The position numbers were made by a program, and so were the translations under genes. Below, piece after piece: positions 8,431 to 16,229 of a stretch of DNA of 19,375 bases (position 1 is its first letter; each line of letters starts with the position of its first letter). The DNA is from Chromera velia (lineage: Eukaryota; Sar; Chromeraceae). Under the pieces are notes generated by a model. The model saw only the letters and a program-made list of their open reading frames with translations. It was not told where the DNA came from and did not search any database. Location of the stretch: the NCBI GenBank assembly GCA_018398765.1, contig JAHBMJ010002261.1, positions 1,307-20,681 on the forward strand. Direction: 5' to 3'.

Positions 8431-9565
8431 CTTGTGGGTCATTCAACCGCAGTCAATATTTCATGAAGAGAAACAAAAAAGAAGGAAGAGAGCGGTCTCG
8501 TTTGACTGTCGTTTGGGTCAGGTAGCGCACACTGCCAGTAGACGTCACCGGCCGTGCCGCCTGACCCGTGAATGAACCCCTGCCAATCGATCTGCCTGCC
8601 TGGTCCGTCAGTCCATTCTCTCGCACGTCTGACCTCTACGTGTTCAAAGCGTCGCCGATTCACAACTGGAGTTGAGTTTGGTCATAACGACGCTTTAGGC
8701 ACCCAGACGTCCGGGGGGGGGATCGGCCGATTTGGGTTTTGCGGGGTTTGCTGTAGTTGGCTCGTTCTTTCTTCATGATGTGCATGCATGAGCGCTTTTG
8801 TCTGGGTGGGTGCGTAGCTGCTTGCCTTCTATCCTTTCTTGCCTCCTCCCTTTCTTCCTGCTTTTGACTCTTTTTCTCAACCGGCCTGTTTCATCGCTTT
8901 TTCCACTCTTCCTTCTTCCTTGATGCTTCCTATGAATTCTTTCTCCTACACCGTTCTTGCTTGCCTGCCTTCAGTTGCCGGCGCTTGGATGTGGTTTCCT
9001 TCGATCATTTCGATCGCGACATGCACGTTCTCTCAATCTTCATGGTTGCATGTCTCTGACAGCGCTACGCAGCATTTTTTCTATCTATTTGTGCCCTCGT
9101 TGCTTTTGTTGTTCCTTTGGGAGGTTGAGTGAATCGACAGTTAAGGCTACATTCCGAACTTCTCATGGAACTGGCACATGCAGTCTTGAATGATATGTGC
9201 GTGAAGAAACAGTCTGATTGAAGAGGCCCCGTCTGAAATCAGAGAAGCGAACAAATCGGAATTTGACAATCGAAATGCAAACCTGCCAAACCACGTTTAG
9301 CACCGCGTATACGTCATATTGGAGGATATACGTTTCATAATAACTTTTATTCCATCATATCCACAAATCAAAAAGAATTCAATATAGGATTTCTTTAAAT
9401 TAATTAATTAATTTTATCTAATTGATGATGATTGATTGATTGATTGATTGATATGATGATGATTGAGGGTTAAATCCTAGATTTAAGATTTTTTTAAAAA
9501 TACATGCATGCATAGTAATAGTCTTTGCTGAGTATCTAACCGAGTAAATAAGCTAATAATTTTAG

Positions 9566-9832
9566 ACTCGAAATACTAGAAGATATTTATGGAAAATTAG
9601 AAATTGGAGTGACTATAGTGGAGTGATTGAATTCTTAAAAATATATAAACTTGAAAATGAGAATCTGAAGCAGATTTCTCCTGTAGGAATCGGTATTAAA
9701 GCTATAGCTGCTAGGCTAGTCGGTGAAATTCCCCATCAATTTAATTGCCATAAATTATTTCAGGATTTTGTCATTCACTCTACTAAGCTTTCACCTTGGT
9801 ACATAAGTTGCAGCATAACGGCTATGTACTAG
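9566..9832 (+). other. Short ORF of unknown nature in the AT-rich island
   Basis: An open frame of about 88 codons runs from just after a TAG (9563) to a TAG at 9830; it has no ATG near its start. The peptide has ordinary composition (segments such as VGIGIKAIAARLVGEIPHQF and KLFQDFVIHSTKLSPWYI) rather than repeat-like composition, so it may be an exon or a decayed gene fragment, for instance of a mobile element. I do not recognise the family. Confidence 0.25.
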
Positions 9833-9918
9833 TTAAATATTAAATTTAAGTCGCATTATGGTGATCATCATATGATGTCATCTCATCTTACCCCATCCTA
9901 TCTTTAATATCGATCTAA

Positions 9919-9992
9919 GCGACGATCTTTATAGGGTGAATAGTGATACATATGTCTAGACAGACAGTCTAAGCATATGTACGCATCGTCGC
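9919..9992. repeat. Nested inverted repeat (hairpin/cruciform) in the AT-rich island
   Basis: Three sets of arms are nested around one centre: GCGACGAT (9919-9926) with ATCGTCGC (9985-9992), ACATATG (9948-9954) with CATATGT (9974-9980), and TAGAC (9957-9961) with GTCTA (9967-9971), leaving loop AGACA. ATCGAT also occurs just outside both ends (about 9910 and 10002). The arrangement suggests a folded RNA, a cruciform site or a tiny foldback element. Confidence 0.65.
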
Positions 9993-10021
9993 ATCCATCT
10001 TATCGATTGTCCAGTCGATCT

Positions 10022-10308
10022 CAGCTAGACGCCGCACATGCATAGAAAAAAAAAAAAGAAGAAAAAAAGTTGGGAATTAAGACCTAATAATTAATTTTTT
10101 TTTTTAATAAGATGATTATTCTATTTCAAGTGCCTCAAAAAGGAAAACTTCCCCCTGGAAAAGAATCACTTTCAACTCTGAAACTTACTTTTCCACACAA
10201 AATGTAAACCTTAGTGTGAACCTAACTTTTGACCTAAAAAAAAAAAAAGCAAAAAAAAAAGTTGAGGACGCCTATTTTTTTTTTTTTTTTATGTGCGGCG
10301 CCTAGTAG
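10022..10308. mobile_element. MITE-like element with 18-bp terminal inverted repeats
   Basis: The left end CAGCTAGACGCCGCACAT (10022-10039) matches the reverse complement of the right end (10291-10308, ATGTGCGGCGCCTAGTAG) at 15 of 18 positions. The interior is AT-rich with A and T homopolymers next to each end and no coding capacity. TCGATTGTC occurs at 10003-10011 and again at 10309-10317, directly against the right end; TCGAT also lies at 10015-10019. Either pair may be a remnant target-site duplication, but neither abuts both ends perfectly. A length of about 290 bp, TIRs and no ORF fit a non-autonomous DNA transposon; the superfamily cannot be assigned. Confidence 0.5.
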
Positions 10309-10387
10309 TCGATTGTCTTTCTCTAGGTCTTTCTATATTCTAGTATATTGAGGCCACTGCATTGCATTAGGCTAGGCAATGTAGGCA

Positions 10388-11635
10388 TTAGGCAAACAAG
10401 GCTGCAGTTTCAAGGGGCGACTCGGCTCTCTCTTCGTTTCGGTTGCGCGGTGGCGAGGTGAGACGGTTACTTCTGGCCTCCCCACGAATCGGATCACTCC
10501 CAGACAATCTCCGACTGTTTCTCTGCCTGTCTTCCCCAGCATTCCCCCGCTCTATTATGGTCTGCTGATCGACACAGGTCGAATGGGGGTGTGAGAAGGT
10601 TGCCTTTGCACCCCCAGACTCTAGTGAGTCAGCGGCTCCGTCTCTCACGTTGGACGGGGACGGTGTACTGGGTGAGAGGGGGTCGTTTAGGGTCCGACCG
10701 GAACCGCTGGAGCCTTTCTCTGAACCCTTCCCTCCCGCTGCATTCCTGTGCCTGCACATGTCCCTCAGCGCTTCCTGAACGCTTCGTGCTGTCTGGCGAA
10801 GCCTCCATGAAAGGGGAGGACGGCACGACCCGACACAACGAGCACAAAGAAGTGCGTCGTATTCTCTTCCATACAAACTGTAGAAGCTAGGTATGCGTTT
10901 GAGGGTGACGAAGCCCAGCGATTCGTACAAAGAGAGCGCGGCTTGGTTGTAGCTGACAACATGAAGGAAAAGGGCTTTGACGTCGGGACACTTCCCCTCA
11001 AGATGCGAAATGAGTTCTCCAATTAATTTCTTTGCAAGTCCCTTTCGTCGGTAGGGATCTACAACGCCCAAAGTCAGGACGTAGGCGAGCTGGGGCCTCT
11101 TCCACGACCACAACTGCCCCATCACTGTGTCGTGATCATCTGAATGGATGTCTTTGGCATCTTCTAGAGCAGTGACAAGGCCAAGCAGCACTTCTTGGGG
11201 AGGGGGGGGTTGAGAAGGGAAGCCGGGGCCTTCCCCGTCTCCTCTGTCCTTTCCCTCACGGATGTGCTTTGGAAACCGTGAAAGACTCACAAACGCACCG
11301 ATGCTCAAGACAGAATTACGACCGAAGATACTTCGCCGTGCGTGTGCTGAATCTGACTCAGCTGCCCCATACCAATTGTGGCAGGCGGCACGGTAGAAGT
11401 CTTCGTCATATGTGAGTGGAAACCATTCTTTGTGAAGTTCCATGACCTCCACCATATGCTCCCTGGTGATCTCTCGGAATTCAATCCAGTCAACGGGTAT
11501 GTTGGCAATTTCCCCCTGAGATAGGATGTGATGAATCGAAGCCGACAGAAAGGGAACCCTGGCACCAGGAGGGATGGCAGAGGAGCCTGACTGGGGGGCA
11601 AGGCTTTCTTGGTCTGGTGTTTGCATCTGTTGCAT
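10388..11635 (-). CDS. NAA60-like (NatF) N-terminal acetyltransferase with long C-terminal extension
   Basis: This single uninterrupted frame of 415 residues begins at the ATG at 11635. Residues about 50-264 form a GNAT domain of the NAA60 type, which transfers acetyl from acetyl-CoA to protein N-termini, in animals and plants at Golgi or plasma membranes. Landmarks are HKEWFPLTYDEDFYR (68-82; compare the conserved WFP.EYP..WY), AYVLTLGVV (184-192), the acetyl-CoA loop RRKGLA (196-201), LFLHVVSYNQAALSLYESLGF (222-242) and a Y-rich FYSLYG segment. Y185 and H225 occupy the positions of the catalytic Tyr and His reported for human NAA60. A Gly/Pro-rich insert (about 122-148) lies in the first half of the domain. 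After the domain, PPLSWRLRQTARSVQEALRD could be an amphipathic membrane-binding helix, as in NAA60; the last ~115 residues are Ser/Arg-rich and unlike the family. The shorter human protein is about 242 residues. Confidence 0.9.
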   Translation of the reverse strand: MQQMQTPDQESLAPQSGSSAIPPGARVPFLSASIHHILSQGEIANIPVDWIEFREITREHMVEVMELHKEWFPLTYDEDFYRAACHNWYGAAESDSAHARRSIFGRNSVLSIGAFVSLSRFPKHIREGKDRGDGEGPGFPSQPPPPQEVLLGLVTALEDAKDIHSDDHDTVMGQLWSWKRPQLAYVLTLGVVDPYRRKGLAKKLIGELISHLEGKCPDVKALFLHVVSYNQAALSLYESLGFVTLKRIPSFYSLYGREYDALLCARCVGSCRPPLSWRLRQTARSVQEALRDMCRHRNAAGGKGSEKGSSGSGRTLNDPLSPSTPSPSNVRDGAADSLESGGAKATFSHPHSTCVDQQTIIERGNAGEDRQRNSRRLSGSDPIRGEARSNRLTSPPRNRNEERAESPLETAALFA

Positions 11636-12439
11636 GTTGTCTGATTGATGTTCAGGCTTTGCAAACCCCTAAAGACCACGTTTCGATCCACTCGCAGAAG
11701 CAGACACTCACAGTGATGTTCATGATCCTGGCAGCTCGATCTGACAGCCTGATGGCACAGTGTTGATTCAGACTCTAACTGTTGTGGGAGCTCGTCGGTG
11801 ACAAGTGGACACCGGCCTGCAACAGCTCAGGCTGTCATGCAGACTGACAGAACTGCGCGCGCGCCATGCACCTTGCAAGTTTTTGACAGCTAGGACTGCG
11901 CGCGTTAACTATCGTTAACTTCGCGCTCGGTTAACTTCGCGCCGAGCGCGACGCGGGCCAGGATCGGGCCAGGCATGGCCATGCAGGCTGCTTATAATAT
12001 GGCAAATAGCTAGGATGGGATGCTATATAGGCCGGGAAGATCTGGGGAAGTGGCCGTGACTGCCCTCATTCTCCACCAGGATCTCTGTCAAATGCGCAAA
12101 TTTGTGATGATCCATAGATTCTAGTGATCGTCCATTCACAGGCAGGGACTTTGCAGACTGATTTAGAGTAGCAGGTTGTGCAACACTCTGTTTCATCTGT
12201 CGATCGATACATAGGATTTCCTCGTTGTGCGTCACCGCACAACCTTGTACAGGCAGACAAAAGGCTTTGTGGAGCTTTTCCCAAGACCCCAAGTTGCTGC
12301 ATTTCTCTGACCCGACTGAATCAATCAAAGAGATGTTCGGTCAAGCCTCAGGTCAGCTTCTATGTTTTGGTAGTTTGCTTCTTCATCTCAAACAACACTC
12401 ACACTCCTATGAAGTCTCCGCCCTGCACTTCGCTACCAG
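11636..12439. promoter_or_regulatory. Second divergent intergenic region (acetyltransferase / Pro-rich gene)
   Basis: This spacer of about 0.8 kb probably holds two promoters. It contains an alternating CG tract (11854-11864), three GTTAACT boxes with an overlapping inverted repeat (11904-11951), a perfect palindrome GCATGGCCATGC (11973-11984), and TATA-like sequences (TTATAATAT near 11992; CTATATAGG near 12023). From 12060 to 12440 the sequence has more balanced composition and may hold a 5' UTR or an upstream exon of the plus-strand gene, but no exon can be fixed. Confidence 0.55.
11904..11951. promoter_or_regulatory. Triple GTTAACT boxes with 10-bp inverted repeat
   Basis: GTTAACT occurs at 11904-11910, 11914-11920 and 11930-11936; the last two are each followed by TTCGCGC-like sequence. 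TCGCGCTCGG (11921-11930) and CCGAGCGCGA (11942-11951) form a perfect inverted repeat around the third box. Clustering in a divergent promoter region suggests a transcription-factor array. Confidence 0.5.
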
Positions 12440-14464
12440 ATGATTCTCACATGTCGCCATAGACGCACCAACATTTCAGAGTACCCGCCCCCGCTTGAAA
12501 CGATTCTTTCTGCAGGTGTGCCTCCAAGTGCCCGCCCTCCTCTTCCCCATCCTCCGGGCGGAAGGATGTCCTTTCTTCCCGTGCAAAGACAGTCCCTCAA
12601 CCTGAATCCAGTCCCACAGCCTGCAGGACAATCAAGAGACCCGAACGCCCCCCCTCAGGCACAACCACCAACGCACATTCCAATGATGCCGCACGGTGCG
12701 CTTTTTCATCCCGGATGCATGATCCCCCCCCCCTCAGTCTGTCCGCCCCACACTCTGCTGTCTTCCGGATGTCAGGTAGGAGGACCAGACCGCGCTACCC
12801 TTCAAGTCCAGCGTGCAAGGACCGTCGCGTCTGACTCGGCACCTCCACCTCCGCAGCAGGCTGTGGTGAAGGACGCAGTACCCCTTCCCCAACAAATCCA
12901 CAACCCGAACCCCACACGCATCACTCTGGGCCCTGCCACCTCTCCTCGAATGGATCTGGAAACCACTGCGAAGATCCAGAAGGCGTTGGGAAACACCAGC
13001 AGATCGACACAGCAAGAAAAGGTCGGCACTGGACTGAAGAGACAAACTGTTGGCCCGCCTGCTCTAACTGCATGCGGTTTCCTCTTCTTCTTCTAGCTCT
13101 CCTGAGCTCCTGCTCTGAGTCAGTCGTCCCACAATGATTGCAGCAGACGACTGTCTCCGTGAACAGACACAGGTTTTGCTCAGAATGTGGAGTGCATGCG
13201 GAGGCATCCCCACGCTATTAATACCCACTCCGCTCATCAGACACATGCGTGCGACCTCACACATAGAGAAAGGAGGACCAAACAGACAGGCAGAACCACA
13301 CACACACACCCTCACACACACAGTCGCAGTCACACTCACAGTCGCAGTCACATATGCAAACAGAGATGAATGTGGTGTGGTTGTAGCAATCTTCCTGTGG
13401 TGGGCATGGAGATGGGCTTCTCTCTCGCTTTACTTCTTGAGGACCCAGAATATGCAAAGAACTTGACTGACGTGTTTCTACACTTCCACCGTTCTTCCAT
13501 GACTTTCTGTCTCACTTTTCCCTCCCTCGCCCTTTTCCTGATTCTCCTTTCACTCACCGTCCCTCCCCCCTCCCTTCCCCCGGATCGCTCAGGAACCTGT
13601 GGCCCGAATTTATTTGCATACAGATTTTCATACATGCATTTATTTTCATATCTCTGTATGATATTCTGTATGAAAATAAATGCATGCATCGCTCAGGAAC
13701 CTGTGGCCCGAACGAGGCGCGGAGATCCCCCGCCAACAGTTGGGAGGGTGGCCAGACGTGCTTCCGAGGGGGGGGAACCGTTCAACGGGGGGGGAATATT
13801 GGCAGGGGGGGGCAGGGACAGACGCCAACTGGCAGGGCAAGCGACGGGCGTTGTCGCCCCTGCAGAATTCCAGTCCAGGCCGCCCAACGGTACAGGAGCA
13901 GGGGGGGATCAGCTTGTTCTGATGCTTCGTGCGGAAATTTTGGAACTCCGCTCTTTGTTGCAGACGACGTTGAGGGTCCAGAAGGAGAGCAGTGACAGGA
14001 GGTTTGCGGAATTGAAGACGTTTGTGCATGAACAAATGACCCATACAAGAAGGGCACTGGGGGACATGAACAATGCGATCATGTGCACTCGGGAGGTACG
14101 TCGAGAATTTCTGTCTGTCTTCGTTTTTCTTTGCTTTCATGCATCTTCTCTGTCTGGCATCTCTCTTGCTCGCAACTGACTGACTAAATCTCCCTTGGTT
14201 TCTTGCTCTGATCGAGCACTCACTCGCTACCGGACACTTGTTGACCGACCGTGATGGGACATTATTGGCATGATTGGCTTCAATTACTGTCGTTGTGTTT
14301 TCTGCCTCGAATTCTATCTTCAGTCTGTTTCGATCTCTTCAGACTCTGCACACGCTGGCACACAAATAGATGATGCACACAAATAGATGATGCACACACG
14401 GACTCGCGGAGAAAGGGGAATAGACGGACAGACATTGATTGATTGATTGATTTCTTCACGAACA

Positions 14465-14511
<47 letters not shown>

Positions 14512-15225
14512 TTTTTTTTCCGCGTGTCTGCAGAGCCTGAGACGGCTCCACGACCTCCAGCAGCAAGCAGCCTCACGCACCCAGCCTCCCCACCCGCACC
14601 GACTTCCAACCGGATCCTCCCACCCATCCTCTCATCATGTGACGACATGCAACTCCCCCCGAGACAGTGCAGGCAGGCAGAGTTACCACAGAGGAGTTCC
14701 AGGCTCGTCCAACGCATCCCTTCTCCACTCCTCTCGCCTTCCGCGCCCTGCCCCGAATGCTCTCGGAGGATCACGAATGCTCTCATCCCCCAGAGTCACT
14801 CAGACGCACTCCCTTGGCAGCAGCCGCGGGGTCCTGAACGATAGGGAAAGGGAAAGACAACACAGAGGGACTGGGGGGGTTCGAAAGGAGGACCGCAAGG
14901 ATACACAGTACACGCATGAGAGGCAGGGAGAGAACGTGGAAGAGGAGGAAGAGGGAGAGGAGGATCGCCACTACGGAGCGGAGTCTCCTCCAGTCTACCC
15001 AGGCGCCCTCTCAGCGGATGTTCCCGTCGGGGCCTTCAGAGACAACGAAGAGGAAGAGGAGGACGCAAATGAAAAGGTACGTCTGCCTGCATGTCTCTGT
15101 GTCTATGTCTATGTCTGTGTCTGTCTGTGTGTCTGTCTCTGTCTCTGTCTCTGTGTATATGAAGAGAAGAAGGAAAAGGAAAAAACATATGGTTGATCTC
15201 TGTCTCTCTCTCTCTCTCTCTCTCT

Positions 15226-15257
<32 letters not shown>

Positions 15258-15743
15258 AGTGGGTTGGTGGATGCGCGGGGGGGGAGGTGATCGTTCGAAG
15301 TCGAAGGCAGATGCATCTCCTGGCAGCACGCCAATACGCAGCATATCCTCTCCCCCCTTTCTCTCGGTTCAGGGAATGAATCCAACTTCACTGAGCAGAT
15401 GTGATGTCCCACATCACACTCCTTCCTTCTTGCATGGGTCGAAAAAGAGACCTACCACTTTCTTCTATCCCTCGTTTATGTCTGTCCCTCTCTGTCTCCC
15501 ATCTCACTGACCCACGGCTGATCCTTCAATTTCTTTTCTCAATATATGGAACTCACTTTTTCACAAATCTGCTCCCAAACACATCTGTTCTGCGTGTAAC
15601 CGCAGGAGGTTATCTGGATGACGACGGCAAACGAGGCGCAGCAAGTACCCGCCCCCATTGTGAATAAGCAAAGGAAGGCGCCCCTGCCAAAGCAACAGCA
15701 GCAGCAGCAGCTGGGTGCCAGGGGGGGGACACACAGGCGCTAG
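12440..15743 (+). CDS. Proline-rich, coiled-coil protein of unknown function (multi-exon)
   Basis: Best model: 12440-about 13021, 13697-14095, 14534-15076, 15606-15743, all joined in phase 0 (about 553 residues). The three downstream exons are well bounded (acceptors CTCAG, TCTGCAG, CCGCAG; donors GAG|GTACGT and AAG|GTACGT). The first exon is less certain: its start could be the ATG at 12440 or a spliced join at 12516 (TTTCTGCAG), and the donor near 13021 is weak (AAG|GTCGGC). Exon 1 is Pro/Gln/His-rich. Exon 2 has Gly-rich sequence and then a likely coiled coil (VLMLRAEILELRSLLQTTLR). Exon 3 is Arg/Ser-rich and ends in acidic runs (EEEEEGEED, EEEEED). The last exon carries a Lys/Pro segment and a Q6 run. 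No enzyme motif is seen; a scaffold or adaptor role is only a guess. Confidence 0.65.
13584..13712 (+). repeat. Duplicated splice-acceptor segment around a palindromic insert
   Basis: A 25-bp direct repeat (13584-13608 and 13688-13712; begins ATCGCTCAGGAACC) flanks a 79-bp AT-rich insert. The insert has an 18-bp perfect inverted repeat (13633-13650 CATGCATTTATTTTCATA; 13669-13686) with an 18-nt loop. Each direct-repeat copy includes CTCAG|GAACC, the probable acceptor of exon 13697-14095. Use of the left acceptor in phase 0 meets a TGA within the insert; use of the right one restores the open frame. The insert could be a foldback or MITE-type element with a long target duplication, or a local rearrangement. 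Confidence 0.65.
14096..14533 (+). other. Intron of the Pro-rich gene
   Basis: The donor is GTACGT at 14096 and the acceptor GTGTCTGCAG ends at 14533, in phase 0. It contains a (CT)n-T(n) tract at 14467-14519, immediately before the acceptor, that would serve as a long polypyrimidine tract, and a tandem pair of CACACAAATAGATGATG units at about 14358-14395. Confidence 0.7.
14467..14519 (+). repeat. (CT)n followed by T-run, at a splice acceptor
   Basis: About 18 CT units pass into a T run of about 17. The tract ends 14 nt before the acceptor AG, so it is likely the polypyrimidine tract of this intron. Confidence 0.9.
15090..15158 (+). repeat. Degenerate (TGTCTG)n array in the intron
   Basis: Variants of TGTCTG, TGTCTA and TGTCTC run from just behind the donor, giving a UGU-rich intron start in the transcript. 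Confidence 0.8.
15203..15255 (+). repeat. Compound microsatellite (CT)n(GT)n in the intron
   Basis: About 12 CT units, one extra T, then about 14 GT units. This is the third occurrence of the same compound order on the plus strand. Confidence 0.9.
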
Positions 15744-16229
15744 ATTCAAGTAGAGAGACATGGAGAGAGAGGACCTGGCGAGCATCTGCATGACCAGACA
15801 ATTAAGGGTCGAAGGTGTGGGAGGGAGTGGGGAGACGTCTCTCTGTCTAGGCGGCGGTGGGAGGGGAGGGGAAGGGAGGGACGCGATGCCGGTGACGGTT
15901 GAACGAATGAATACCTGTCTGTGTGTCTGCCTGTCTGTCTGTTTGGGGAGGCTTGGAGGAGAAGGTCATAAGACGGGATCTGAAGGTAAAGGAAAGAAGG
16001 AGAGAAAGGGAGACGTCACAAATATTGTGTGGGAGGGGTCTATTGCAGAGGTAGACTGCCTGGCTCTCTGGCTCCTCTGTGCGTGCAATATCTCCTCTAC
16101 TCTCCTCTGACCTGCATGTCTTCCAGCCTCCCTCCCGCTTTTTGGCTGCTGACTCGTTGTCACATTGTGGCTTAGACAACCGAGTGCGCGGGTAGGAAGA
16201 AAAAAGGCGCAAACAAGAGGTGAAAAGCT
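15744..16229. other. 3' flank of the Pro-rich gene
   Basis: This GC-moderate, G-rich sequence follows the stop at 15741-15743. No gene is supported; the ORFs read through GGGAGG and TGTCTG runs. It probably contains the 3' UTR and polyadenylation region. Confidence 0.5.

Larger units (their letters stand above)
3973..9200. other. Repeat-rich, strand-skewed convergent intergenic region without a convincing gene
   Basis: Every ORF here is built of pyrimidine- or purine-run codons (Ser/Leu/Phe or Arg/Lys/Glu) and none shows a recognisable domain. Purine-rich blocks (about 4000-4210, 4640-5170, 5860-6080, 6520-6700, 7000-7390) alternate with pyrimidine-rich blocks (about 4260-4640, 5200-5600, 6090-6460, 6720-6960, 7400-7970, 8820-9130). 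It may include long 3' UTRs, unrecognised exons or a non-coding RNA. The stretch 8500-8760 has the most balanced composition, but no gene can be supported there either. Confidence 0.6.
9200..10387. other. AT-rich island in the convergent spacer
   Basis: Composition shifts sharply to AT-rich, with TTAA units at 9399-9414, GATT units at 9430-9452, A and T homopolymers, and palindromes. The edges are the GC-richer intergenic DNA on the left and the 3' end of the acetyltransferase on the right. It contains the nested hairpin at 9919-9992 and a terminal-inverted-repeat element at 10022-10308. It could be inserted mobile DNA, a transcription-termination or origin-like region, or old organelle-derived DNA; composition alone does not decide. 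Confidence 0.7.
15077..15605 (+). other. Last intron of the Pro-rich gene
   Basis: The donor is GTACGT at 15077 and the acceptor GTAACCGCAG ends at 15605, in phase 0. It contains a degenerate TGTCTG/TGTCTA array (15090-15158) and a (CT)n(GT)n tract (15203-15255). An acceptor-like CGGTTCAG at about 15372, with an open frame behind it, might mark an alternative exon, but no good donor follows. Confidence 0.65.

Noticed and set aside
8439-8663. Minus-strand ORF of 74 codons with balanced composition (TDGPGRQIDWQGFIHGSGG segment)
   Set aside because: It starts at GTG, has no clear splice borders or recognisable motif, and an equally plausible frame runs on the plus strand. It is kept only as a place to check for an exon.
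8839-9132. Plus-strand ORF of 97 codons with hydrophobic stretches
   Set aside because: Its hydrophobicity comes from CT-rich codons (Ser, Leu, Phe) across a pyrimidine block; no domain, start context or neighbour support.
13134-13466. Extra exon between the first and second exons of the Pro-rich gene
   Set aside because: The open frame crosses a CACACA repeat and has no convincing donor in phase; better read as intron.
15373-15510. Alternative exon after the acceptor-like CGGTTCAG
   Set aside because: The frame is open for about 45 codons but ends in a stop with no good donor before it. The join 15076-15606 is in phase and simpler.
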